Assembly: GCF_002160755.1 (NCBI RefSeq)
Contig: NZ_NFLE01000001.1
Coordinates: 1-64,000, forward strand
Source: Lachnoclostridium sp. An14
GTDB lineage: Bacteria; Bacillota; Clostridia; Lachnospirales; Lachnospiraceae
Length of the DNA: 64,000 bases
Direction: 5' to 3'
Both the position numbers and the translations under genes were made by a program. Shown here one piece after another: positions 52,252 through 59,334 of this stretch (its first letter is position 1; each line of letters begins with the position of its first letter). Below the pieces are notes generated by a model. It had not been told where the DNA came from. It did no database searches and saw nothing but the letters and a program-made list of their open reading frames with translations.

Positions 52252-52879
52252 CCAGATATTATACCGTGTGCAGAGGGAGGACCTGCCAAAGCTTCGGGAA
52301 CTTTTGACGGAGAGCTTTGCGGAGGATCCCCTTTACCACAGCCTCATACCGGACGACGAGACGAGAAAACGGCTCCTGCCGGAGCTGTTTGAGTGCGACC
52401 TGTCGGAATTTTTTGAAAACTGTGAGATATTCGCGGACAGCCGGGAGTTAAACGGCGTTTTAGTGGTTTCCGACGAATCGGAACCCTATAACGTGTTCCA
52501 GTATTACCTCACAGAGTTAAAGGCCCTGTTAAAAACCGACGAGTATCTGATCCGGGAGGATATGAGCTTAAAGACCTTCCGCAACTTTCTTCTGGGGCGG
52601 GACTATCTCAATTCCCGCTGGACCGACCAGCTCCACCAGGAGAACCGGCTCCACATCATCTATCTGGCGGTGCGGCCCAGTATGCAGCACCACGGGATCT
52701 CCGGCCAGCTCATCGGCGAGGCCATCCGCTACGCGGGGGAGCACCGGATGATGATTTCCCTGGAGACCCACAATGAGCGGAACGTGAGCCTGTACCAGCA
52801 CTTCGGGTTTAAGGTTTACGGTGTGGTGGAGAAGGAATACTTCCATTTAAAGCAGTACTGTATGGTGAGGGAGCTCTAG
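52244..52879 (+). CDS. GNAT-family N-acetyltransferase
   Basis: 211 aa. The GNAT core is in the second half: LHIIYLAVRPSMQHHGISGQLIGEAIRYAGEHRMMISLETHNERNVSLYQHFGFKVYGV, with the pyrophosphate-binding loop QHHGIS. The N-terminal half is helical and acidic. The start is GTG at 52244, inside the peptidase gene, with GGAGAGGGG before it. Overlap suggests translational coupling with the M28 peptidase. The acceptor is unknown. Confidence 0.85.
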   Translation: MDSQILYRVQREDLPKLRELLTESFAEDPLYHSLIPDDETRKRLLPELFECDLSEFFENCEIFADSRELNGVLVVSDESEPYNVFQYYLTELKALLKTDEYLIREDMSLKTFRNFLLGRDYLNSRWTDQLHQENRLHIIYLAVRPSMQHHGISGQLIGEAIRYAGEHRMMISLETHNERNVSLYQHFGFKVYGVVEKEYFHLKQYCMVREL

Positions 52880-52937
52880 GAGGAAACGGCACCCGCGGCA
52901 GATCCAGACTTTGAGAGGACTTGAAAGGAGAAGGCAG

Positions 52938-53582
52938 ATGAAACGAGAGCAGATCATTACGAACATGAAGGCGGAGGGCCTGGTGGCCGTCGTCCGGGCG
53001 GAAAGCAAGGAGCAGGGAGAGAAGATTATCGACGCCGTGGTGGCGGGGGGGATCCATTTTATTGAGATCACCATGACGGTGCCGGGAGCCATGGGGATCA
53101 TTGAGGCCATGGCGGAGAAATATAAGGACAGCCCAGACATCGTCATCGGCGCCGGGACGGTGCTGGATCCGGAGACCGCCCGGGCGGCGATCCTGGCGGG
53201 GGCGGCCTACATCGTGGGTCCGGCCTTAAACCTGGATGTGATCCGGCTTTGCAACCGCTACTGCGTTCCCGTGATCCCAGGGGTGATGACGCCCACAGAG
53301 GCCATCGCGGCCCTGGAGGCCGGCTGCGGCCTGTTGAAAATATTCCCGGGAAACGTGATGGGGCCGGGAGCCATCAAATCCTTCCGCGGGCCGCTGCCCC
53401 AGGCAGACTATATGCCCACAGGAGGGGTGGACGTGGACAACGTGGATCAGTGGATGAAGGCGGGGGCCTGCGCCGTAGGCACCGGAAGCAGCCTGACGAA
53501 GGGGGCGAAAACCGGAGACTACGCCGCGGTGACGGAGAAGGCCAGAGAATTTGTGGCAGCCGTAAAGGCAGCCAGAGCGTAA
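52938..53582 (+). CDS. eda: KDPG/KHG aldolase
   Basis: 214 aa. Splits 2-keto-3-deoxy-6-phosphogluconate to pyruvate and glyceraldehyde 3-phosphate. Seen: VVRAESKEQGEKII, GIHFIEITMTVPGA with the catalytic Glu, VIGAGTVLDPETARAAILAGA, and the Schiff-base Lys in LLKIFPGNVMGPGAIKSFRGPLPQ. Then YMPTGGVDVDNV. With the following kinase it forms the lower part of hexuronate/ketodeoxygluconate use. GAAAGGAG site. Confidence 0.93.
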   Translation: MKREQIITNMKAEGLVAVVRAESKEQGEKIIDAVVAGGIHFIEITMTVPGAMGIIEAMAEKYKDSPDIVIGAGTVLDPETARAAILAGAAYIVGPALNLDVIRLCNRYCVPVIPGVMTPTEAIAALEAGCGLLKIFPGNVMGPGAIKSFRGPLPQADYMPTGGVDVDNVDQWMKAGACAVGTGSSLTKGAKTGDYAAVTEKAREFVAAVKAARA

Positions 53583-53643
53583 ATCTTGCGCGGGATGGGG
53601 GCGTGTCTCCCATCCTGCTTTGCTGAAAAGGAGACAAGGACAG

Positions 53644-54675
53644 ATGGCAAACATTGTGACCATGGGAGAGATCATGCTGCGGCTTTCCACGCCGCGGCAC
53701 GAACGCCTGATCCAGGCGGACAGCTTTGATGTGAATTACGGAGGCGGAGAGGCCAATGTGGCCGTATCCCTGGCCGGGTTCGGCCACCAGGTGGAGTATG
53801 TGACAGCAGTGCCGGCGGGAGGGCTGGGAGACTGCGCCGTGGCGGCCCTGCGCAAGTACGGGGTGGGAACGGGCCACATCGCCAGACAGGGGGAGCGGCT
53901 GGGCATCTACTTTTTGGAGACCGGTTCCTCCCTCCGTCCGTCCACGGTCATTTACGACCGGGCCGGTTCCTCCATGGCCACGGCGAAACCGGAGGACTTC
54001 GATTTTGAAACGATTTTCCGCGGTGCTAACTGGTTTCATATCACCGGGATCACCCCGGCCATCAGCAGAGAGGGGGCGGCCCTGACAGAAACCGCCCTGA
54101 AGGCGGCGAAGGCGGCGGGGGTGACCGTTTCCGTGGATTTAAACTACCGGAAAAAGCTGTGGACCCCGGAGGAAGCCCGCCGGGTGATGACGCCCCTGAT
54201 GGAGTACGTGGACGTGTGCATCGGAAACGAGGAGGACGCCGCCCAGGTGCTGGGGTTCCAGCCGGGAAATACGGATGTTTCCAGCGCGGAGCTGGAGCTG
54301 GACGGCTACCGGCGGATGTTTGAGGAGATGGGAGAGCGGTTCGGGTTCCGCTATGTGGTCAGCTCCCTGCGGGAGAGCTACTCCGCCTCCCACAACGGCT
54401 GGTCCGCCTGCATTCTGGACCGGCAGAGCGGAGAATTTTACTATTCCACCCGCTACACCTTAAACCCCATCGTGGACCGGGTAGGCGGCGGGGACGCCTT
54501 CGCTGCCGGCCTTATCAGCTCCCTGGCAGACGGAGAGCCCTTCCAGGACGCCCTGGAGTTCGCGGTGGCGGCTTCCGCCCTCAAGCACACCATCCACGGG
54601 GATTTCAACCTGGTGAGTCGGGCAGAGGTAAAGGCCCTGGTGAAGGGGGACAGCTCCGGCCGGGTGCAGCGGTAA
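53644..54675 (+). CDS. kdgK: 2-keto-3-deoxygluconate kinase (PfkB family)
   Basis: 343 aa. PfkB-type sugar kinase: MGEIMLRLSTP at the N-terminus, NYGGGEANVAVSLAGFG, and the C-terminal signature DRVGGGDAFAAGLI with the catalytic Asp. The pairing with eda, 61 bases away, supports 2-keto-3-deoxygluconate as substrate, giving KDPG for the aldolase. AAAAGGAGA site. Confidence 0.88.
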   Translation: MANIVTMGEIMLRLSTPRHERLIQADSFDVNYGGGEANVAVSLAGFGHQVEYVTAVPAGGLGDCAVAALRKYGVGTGHIARQGERLGIYFLETGSSLRPSTVIYDRAGSSMATAKPEDFDFETIFRGANWFHITGITPAISREGAALTETALKAAKAAGVTVSVDLNYRKKLWTPEEARRVMTPLMEYVDVCIGNEEDAAQVLGFQPGNTDVSSAELELDGYRRMFEEMGERFGFRYVVSSLRESYSASHNGWSACILDRQSGEFYYSTRYTLNPIVDRVGGGDAFAAGLISSLADGEPFQDALEFAVAASALKHTIHGDFNLVSRAEVKALVKGDSSGRVQR

Positions 54676-54717
54676 GGCCCGGAGAGACCGGCAGAAATTA
54701 AAATCAGATAAAACGTG

Positions 54718-54796
54718 AAAAAAGCTTTGTGTAAATGGATGTTCCATTGGCATGAGGCTTTTTTTATGCCATGAAACGGCGTTCCCTGTGGCATAA
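54718..54796 (+). terminator. Terminator followed by a solitary B palindrome
   Basis: Terminator: AAAAAGC...AATGG-ATGTT-CCATT...GCTTTTTTT at about 54718-54765. Immediately after it (54764-54796), TTATGCC...GGCATAA with a GAAACGGCGTTCCC centre is a B-type palindrome. Confidence 0.7.
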
Positions 54797-54816
54797 TTTC
54801 ATTTCCCAATTTCCAC

Positions 54817-54880
54817 TTGCAACTTTCCGGATTTGTGCTATAATAATAGTAAAGAAATTGACTATAAAGAAATTGACTAT
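54817..54880 (+). promoter_or_regulatory. MarR gene promoter with tandem 15-bp repeats
   Basis: TTGCAA, 16-bp spacer, TATAAT (54839-54844). Downstream of the -10 are two perfect head-to-tail copies of AAAGAAATTGACTAT (54851-54865 and 54866-54880). This position suits an operator for autoregulation by the MarR protein encoded next. Confidence 0.6.
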
Positions 54881-54901
54881 AGACAAAAAGGACGGTGACC
54901 C

Positions 54902-55363
54902 ATGACAAAAGAAGATCGAAAAAACGCCTATCTCTACTGCAAATTCCGGGATGAGCAGTTCGCCCTGTACGACGAGTACGCCAAACGCCACGGAATGTCC
55001 ATGAAAACCCTGCTGGTGTTAAACGCCCTCTTTTACGCGAAGGACGGGATGACCCAGACGGAGGTGTGCCAGCGGACGTTCCAATCCAAGCAGACTGTAA
55101 ACCTCATTGTCAAAAACCTTCTGGCGGAAGCTTACGTCACCGTGACGGAGGTGCCGGAAAACAAGAGGAACAAGATCGTCCGGATGACGGAGGCCGGCCG
55201 GGCCTACTGCGAACAGGTGGTCCGCCATATCACCTGGGCGGAGGACACGGCCATGTCCCTGTTTTCCCCTGAGGAGCAGAAGAACCTGATCGAACTGTCC
55301 CGGACGTTCACAAAGAACCTGACCATGCTGGTAAATGAAGAATGGGAAAAAAAGGAGGATTGA
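54902..55363 (+). CDS. MarR-family transcriptional regulator
   Basis: 153 aa winged-helix regulator: KTLLVLNALFYAKDGMTQTEVCQRTFQSKQTVNLIVKNLLAEAYVTVTEVPENKRNKIVRMTEAGRAY is the DNA-binding region with its wing (about 40-108). Dimerisation helices are at both ends. It lies just upstream of two nitroreductase genes and is probably co-transcribed with them, so it likely responds to an electrophile or aromatic compound. This is inference. Confidence 0.9.
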   Translation: MTKEDRKNAYLYCKFRDEQFALYDEYAKRHGMSMKTLLVLNALFYAKDGMTQTEVCQRTFQSKQTVNLIVKNLLAEAYVTVTEVPENKRNKIVRMTEAGRAYCEQVVRHITWAEDTAMSLFSPEEQKNLIELSRTFTKNLTMLVNEEWEKKED

Positions 55364-55365
55364 CC

Positions 55366-55965
55366 ATGGAATTTTACGAAGTAATCAATAAAAGACGGAG
55401 CATTCGCCAGTTTGAGGACCGGGAGATCCCCAGGGAGGCGCTGGAGCGGATTCTGGACGCGGGCCTGAAAGCCCCTTCCTCCGACCATCAGCGGCGGTGG
55501 GAGCTGGTGACCTTCACGGACAAAGCGGCTATTTTGGAGCTGGCTAAGCTGGTTCGCCCCTATCCCTGCCGGATCCGGGAACCGAAAACGCCTCAGCAGG
55601 AGATGTTTCAGATCGCCTACCCCAGGCAGCGCACCATGATCCAGGAGTCTGCCTGCGTGATCCTGCCCTATTTCCGGCAGAAGTATGCCTTTGACAATCC
55701 CAAAAACGACTACGGCCTTATGGACTACGGAGGCGCGTGGGCGCTGGTGGAAAACCTGCTTTTGGCGGCCACTGCCGAGGGCCTGGGATCCGTTGTCCAC
55801 ATCCCGGTGAAAAAGGAACCGGAGCAGATCAAAGCCTTTTTGAAGATCCCGGACGGCTACTACCTGCCGGCGCTGGTAATCTTAGGCTACGCCAGGAAAG
55901 ACGCCCTCGTGCCCGCCCAGGTGAAGGCGACGGTGGAGAACAAGGTGCACTGGAACAAGTGGTAA
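55366..55965 (+). CDS. Nitroreductase-family protein 1
   Basis: 199 aa. FMN-dependent NAD(P)H oxidoreductase fold: FYEVINKRRSIRQFEDREIPREALERILDAGLKAPSSDHQRRWELVTF at the N-terminus (FMN phosphate site), GLMDYGGAWALVENLLLAATAEGLGSVVHIPVKKEPEQI, and LPALVILGYA near the end. Small and complete. The substrate is unknown. AAGGAGG site 3 bases after the MarR stop. The following gene is a relative that has been broken. Confidence 0.88.
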   Translation: MEFYEVINKRRSIRQFEDREIPREALERILDAGLKAPSSDHQRRWELVTFTDKAAILELAKLVRPYPCRIREPKTPQQEMFQIAYPRQRTMIQESACVILPYFRQKYAFDNPKNDYGLMDYGGAWALVENLLLAATAEGLGSVVHIPVKKEPEQIKAFLKIPDGYYLPALVILGYARKDALVPAQVKATVENKVHWNKW

Positions 55966-56011
55966 CTGGAAGTTGCGGATAGAAAACTTTCGAATAGAGA
56001 GAAGGAGAATT

Positions 56012-56754
56012 ATGGAATTTTACGACGTCATTGAGAAACGGAAAACAAACCGGGAGTGGACGGATCAGGAGGTGGATGTTGCCGTCATAAAGCGGATCAT
56101 CGGGGCCGGCATGAAGGCGCCCTCCTGGGATCACTACAGGAACTGGCAGTTCATCGTCCTTCACACCAGGGAGGAGAAGGAGAACGCCTTCCGCTACGCC
56201 AAATCCATCGCGAGGAAATTTGACACGGGCCGTTACGAAAACCGCAAGCTGAACCTGGCCCAGAAAATGTATGTCTACGCCATGCCGCGGCAGTATACCA
56301 TGCTGGTGGACTGTCCCTACGTGATCATTCCCCTGTTTCCCTGCAATAAACTGAACGGGGAATGGGTCAGCAAGCTGAACCCTCTCACCACTGCCTGGTG
56401 TGTGGCGGAAAACATCATGCTGGCGGTGACTGCAGAGGGCCTTGGCTACTCCCTGCGCATTCTCTTTAAAAAAGTGTGCGCTTGGCGCACACACACGCCG
56501 GAGCGCGGCTGCGTCAGCAGCCATATTCCTTTGCGCGGAGTGCGCCTCCTTGCGTAGCATTCTTATTCAACAGGAAACACGGTTTCCTGTTGAATAAGAA
56601 GGAGCACGACGTGGTGCTGGACGCCCTGGGCGTGCCCCGCGGCTGGATGACTCCCTGCTTTATCGGAGTGGGCCACCCGAAGGAGGACGAGGCCGTGCCG
56701 GAACAGTATGACAGCAGCCCAGAGGGGCATATTCATATGGGAGGATGGCGGTGA
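56012..56754 (+). pseudogene. Nitroreductase-family protein 2, split by element A+B insertion
   Basis: The first half (56012-56471) is intact: MEFYDVIEKRKTNREWTDQEV..., KAPSWDHYRNWQF, VAENIMLAVTAEGLGYSLRI. A 125-bp A+B element then starts in the codons for FKK and brings a stop at 56555-56557. After the element the correct reading resumes in another frame (KKEHDVVLDALGVPRGWMTPCFIGVGHPKEDEAVP) and ends at 56754. Removing the element would rejoin the two parts, probably as ...LFKKEHDVV... The truncated protein lacks its last third and is unlikely to fold. GAGAAGGAGA site at the start. MarR and nitroreductase 1 lie upstream. Confidence 0.88.
56472..56598 (+). repeat. Dispersed palindromic element A+B, copy 6 (inside a gene)
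   Basis: The most complete copy. A-tract, GTGTGCGC-TTG-GCGCACAC, GCCGGAGCGCGGCTGC, GCAGCCATATTCC, TTTGCGCGGAGTGCGCC, then a perfect 19-bp palindrome TTCTTATTCAACAGGAAAC / GTTTCCTGTTGAATAAGAA around ACG (56559-56599). It interrupts a nitroreductase gene, which fixes its boundaries to within a few bases. A target duplication is not certain because both flanks are A/G-rich. Confidence 0.85.
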
Positions 56755-56878
56755 TGGAGGCCGGCCCGGAACGCTGCGGGCCGGCCTTTCAAACTATTTA
56801 TCCTCCAAAATGAACCATTTTCCCACAGCCGGACTCTATATGACAGGTGCACCGAAAACAAGCGGAAAGGAGATAGGC

Positions 56879-57448
56879 ATGGACGGGACGGAACGAGAAA
56901 TGATCATACGGATGCAGCAGGGGGAGGACGAGGCCTTTTCCTGGCTGTTCCGGAAATACCAAAGCCGTGTCCTGCGCATGGCGTATCTGATTTCCGGGAA
57001 CTACGCAGACAGCGAGGACATTGTGCAGGAAACCTTTGTCAAATGCTATACATACCGAAGGCATCTGCGGGAACCGGAGCGGTTTGAGCCATGGCTTTAT
57101 CAGATTATGACCAGGACGGCCTGGCGCATGGTGAAAAAGGGGCGGCGGGAACAGCCCGCCGAGGAAATCCGGGAGGAGGAACCTCTGCGGACGGACGCCC
57201 CGTTAGAGGCCGTGATCTACTCAGAGGAGCGGACGGCCCTCTGGGAGGCGGTGCAGTCTCTGGAGCTGCGCCAGAGGACGGCGGTGGTGCTTTATTACTA
57301 CAATCAAATGTCCACCAGAGAGATCGCTAAGGCCATGGGATGTCTGGAAGGAACGGTAAAGTCCAGGCTGCACACCGCAAGGAAAAACCTAAAGCAGAAG
57401 CTGGACGCATGGGAAAAGGAGGCGCTCTATGAAAAGAGAACCGTTTGA
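56879..57448 (+). CDS. ECF-type RNA polymerase sigma factor
   Basis: 189 aa, sigma-70 regions 2 and 4 only. Region 2: DEAFSWLFRKYQSRVLRMAYLISGNYADSEDIVQETFVKCY. Region 4: RTAVVLYYYNQMSTREIAKAMGCLEGTVKSRLHTARKNLKQKL. ATG at 56879 is preceded by GAAAGGAGA. Its end overlaps the next gene by 20 bases, which encodes a membrane protein of anti-sigma type, so the pair most likely forms a signalling unit. No conspicuous target promoter is seen. Confidence 0.92.
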   Translation: MDGTEREMIIRMQQGEDEAFSWLFRKYQSRVLRMAYLISGNYADSEDIVQETFVKCYTYRRHLREPERFEPWLYQIMTRTAWRMVKKGRREQPAEEIREEEPLRTDAPLEAVIYSEERTALWEAVQSLELRQRTAVVLYYYNQMSTREIAKAMGCLEGTVKSRLHTARKNLKQKLDAWEKEALYEKRTV

Positions 57449-58244
57449 CAACAGGATAGAAGAACTGCTGAGACAACAGGCGGACCACGTAACCATGACG
57501 GGAGAGCGGCAGGAACAGGTCCTTGACCGCATCTTAAACAGAGTGGGAGAGCCAGGACAAAAGGAGGATTTTGGGATGATGAGACGGTTTACAGGAAAGA
57601 AAATAGCAGTGATGGCGGCAGCCATGTGTATGGTGGGAGTGTTTACGGCGGTAGCCGCGGGAAAGATCGTGTCGGTGTCCTCGTCCGTGCGGACAGACCA
57701 GCCGGACTACCGGACAGCGGCGGAGGTGACAAAGGACGGGGACCGGCTGGGTTTCACCCCTAAGGCCGTGGAGAGCTTTTCCAACGGCTACGCCTTCTCC
57801 CAGGGCTATTTTTCCATGATGGAAGGCTTTGACGAGGAGATGAACCGGGTGGCGGAGATCCCTTCCGTGATTTTGGACTACCGGAAGGGAGACCATTTCC
57901 TGACCCTGGATATGCAGAGCCCCGGAGGTCTGGACAACGGTGAGCCGGACCAGGTAGAGGTCTACGAGGGCATTGAGCTGGAGTATTCCCATCTGGATTC
58001 CATCTTCGTGAGCGTGGATTACACCCCCACGGAGGAGGAGCAGAAACTGTCGGAGGAAGGGAAATTAAACATCGGCTACGGCCTTCCGGAAGGCTCTGAG
58101 AAGGAGGAGACTGGCTTTTCCTTCGTCCGCTGGGAGGACGGCGGCGGCGCCTACACCCTCACCAGCGGAGAGGAAAACGGACTTTCCTCCGGGGAACTGC
58201 TTGCCATGGCAAAAGAAATTATCGACAGCGGGGCCGCGGAATAA
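57429..58244 (+). CDS. Probable anti-sigma factor, membrane protein
   Basis: 271 aa. The N-terminal 60 residues are cytoplasmic and helical (NRIEELLRQQADHVTMTGERQEQVLDRIL); a membrane helix at about 61-78 (IAVMAAAMCMVGVFTAVAAG); an extracellular 190-residue domain, acidic and strand-rich, follows. It lacks a zinc-type HxxxCxxC motif. Overlap with the sigma factor gene and this topology make an anti-sigma role likely, but the domain family is not one I can name for sure. The extracellular part may sense the signal. Confidence 0.72.
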   Translation: MKREPFDNRIEELLRQQADHVTMTGERQEQVLDRILNRVGEPGQKEDFGMMRRFTGKKIAVMAAAMCMVGVFTAVAAGKIVSVSSSVRTDQPDYRTAAEVTKDGDRLGFTPKAVESFSNGYAFSQGYFSMMEGFDEEMNRVAEIPSVILDYRKGDHFLTLDMQSPGGLDNGEPDQVEVYEGIELEYSHLDSIFVSVDYTPTEEEQKLSEEGKLNIGYGLPEGSEKEETGFSFVRWEDGGGAYTLTSGEENGLSSGELLAMAKEIIDSGAAE

Positions 58245-58276
58245 AAAAGCGGGCAAAGCAGGAGCTGCCGGAGGCG

Positions 58277-58313
58277 TTTGTACCACAGAAAACCGCCTTT
58301 CCCGTGATACAAA
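58277..58313. repeat. Solitary B-like palindrome
   Basis: TTTGTACCAC / GTGATACAAA (9 of 10 pairs) around AAAACCGCCTTTCCC. It directly precedes structured element C, copy 2. Confidence 0.55.
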
Positions 58314-58518
58314 ACGGGCATGACCGCTCACGCAGTCATCGCGAATCTTGAAAGCCAGATGGCGGAACGCCGTAGGTGTGGAGCCATCCGCCGGCGGTAT
58401 TCGAAATCCGGGCCAAGCGCACACTTTTTGTGCTACCGTCTTGCTCGTCTGATGCCGATATATCTGTGCGCGCGAGCGCGCCCATCTATATCGTCGCCAT
58501 CCGGGGCTTTCACACTAA
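58311..58518 (+). ncRNA. Structured multi-hairpin element C, copy 2 (upstream of mntP)
   Basis: Same layout as 10531-10735. ATGACCGC-TCAC-GCAGTCAT; closing stem TGAAAGCC (58349-58356) / GGGCTTTCA (58504-58512); GATGGC...GCCATC arm whose inner 19 bases (58364-58382) read as the reverse complement of the other copy; GGCGGTA...TACCGTC arm with an extra GCGCACA-CTTTT-TGTGC hairpin; and the almost identical last arm with one more CG pair in its tip. Ends about 110 bases upstream of mntP. It does not match the yybP-ykoY manganese riboswitch that often precedes mntP. Confidence 0.55.
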
Positions 58519-58626
58519 ATAAGTCTTGCAACAAAGCCTCTCCTGTGGTAAACTATACACGCTTTGAAAGAACGGGTGTGGGAATTTTTCCCACACCTGT
58601 TTCCATACCATCGGAGGGGAAAAATT

Positions 58627-59199
58627 ATGGATTTGCTGACACTTTTTACGCTTGCTGTAGGTCTTTCCATGGACGCCTTCGCCGTGGCCGTATGCAAGGG
58701 CCTGGCGATGAAACAGATCACTGTGGGAAAGGCGGTGATCGTGGGCCTGTGGTTCGGCGGGTTTCAGGCCGGGATGCCGTTTTTGGGCTACGTACTGGGC
58801 ATTCAGTTCCGGGACAGGATCACGGCCATTGACCACTGGATTGCCTTCGTCCTGCTGGCCTTTATCGGCATCAACATGATCCGGGAGGCGCTTTCCGGCG
58901 AGGAGGAGTGCTGTGAGGACGGGGACGCGGCCCTGGGAGTCAAGGAAATGTTTCTGCTGGCAGTGGCCACCAGTATCGACGCCCTGGCGGTAGGCATCAC
59001 CTTCGCCTTCCTGGACGTGGAGATTCTTCCTGCCATCAGCTTTATCGGAATTACCACCTTCTCCCTGTCTGTAGTGGGAGTGAAGGCCGGAAATGTGTTC
59101 GGCCGCAAATACGAGGCCAGGGCCGAGATCGTGGGAGGCGTCATCCTGATCCTTCTGGGGACGAAAATCCTCTTAGAACATCTGGGAATTCTGGCGTGA
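58627..59199 (+). CDS. mntP: Manganese efflux pump MntP
   Basis: 190 aa, six membrane helices. Two internal repeats each carry the key Asp motif, [16 protein letters not shown] (about 12-27) and [17 protein letters not shown] (about 115-131), typical of MntP/YebN. Exports Mn2+. ATG at 58627 is chosen, 9 bases after GGAGGGG. Monocistronic. Its regulation is unclear because the known Mn2+ riboswitch is missing. Confidence 0.94.
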   Translation: MDLLTLFTLAVGLSMDAFAVAVCKGLAMKQITVGKAVIVGLWFGGFQAGMPFLGYVLGIQFRDRITAIDHWIAFVLLAFIGINMIREALSGEEECCEDGDAALGVKEMFLLAVATSIDALAVGITFAFLDVEILPAISFIGITTFSLSVVGVKAGNVFGRKYEARAEIVGGVILILLGTKILLEHLGILA

Positions 59200-59275
59200 G
59201 AACCGTATCCCAAAATCTTAAGAAAAAACAGAGGAATTCTTTTGAAATATGTCTGGTAGAACGATGGAATCTGTG

Positions 59276-59308
59276 ATAAAGTGGTAAACAGAGGTTTTAC
59301 CACTTTAT
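59276..59308 (+). promoter_or_regulatory. Perfect 13-bp inverted repeat before the PBP gene
   Basis: ATAAAGTGGTAAA - CAGAGGT - TTTACCACTTTAT. It lies 76 bases after mntP and 26 bases before the PBP start. It lacks a clear T-run after it, so an operator is as likely as a terminator. Confidence 0.5.
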
Positions 59309-59334
59309 GATTGTGCATATAGGATGAGGTTAGT

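Noticed and set aside
58514-58626. yybP-ykoY manganese riboswitch before mntP
   Set aside because: Looked for because mntP is a common target, but the conserved aptamer blocks are absent. The region holds element C instead.
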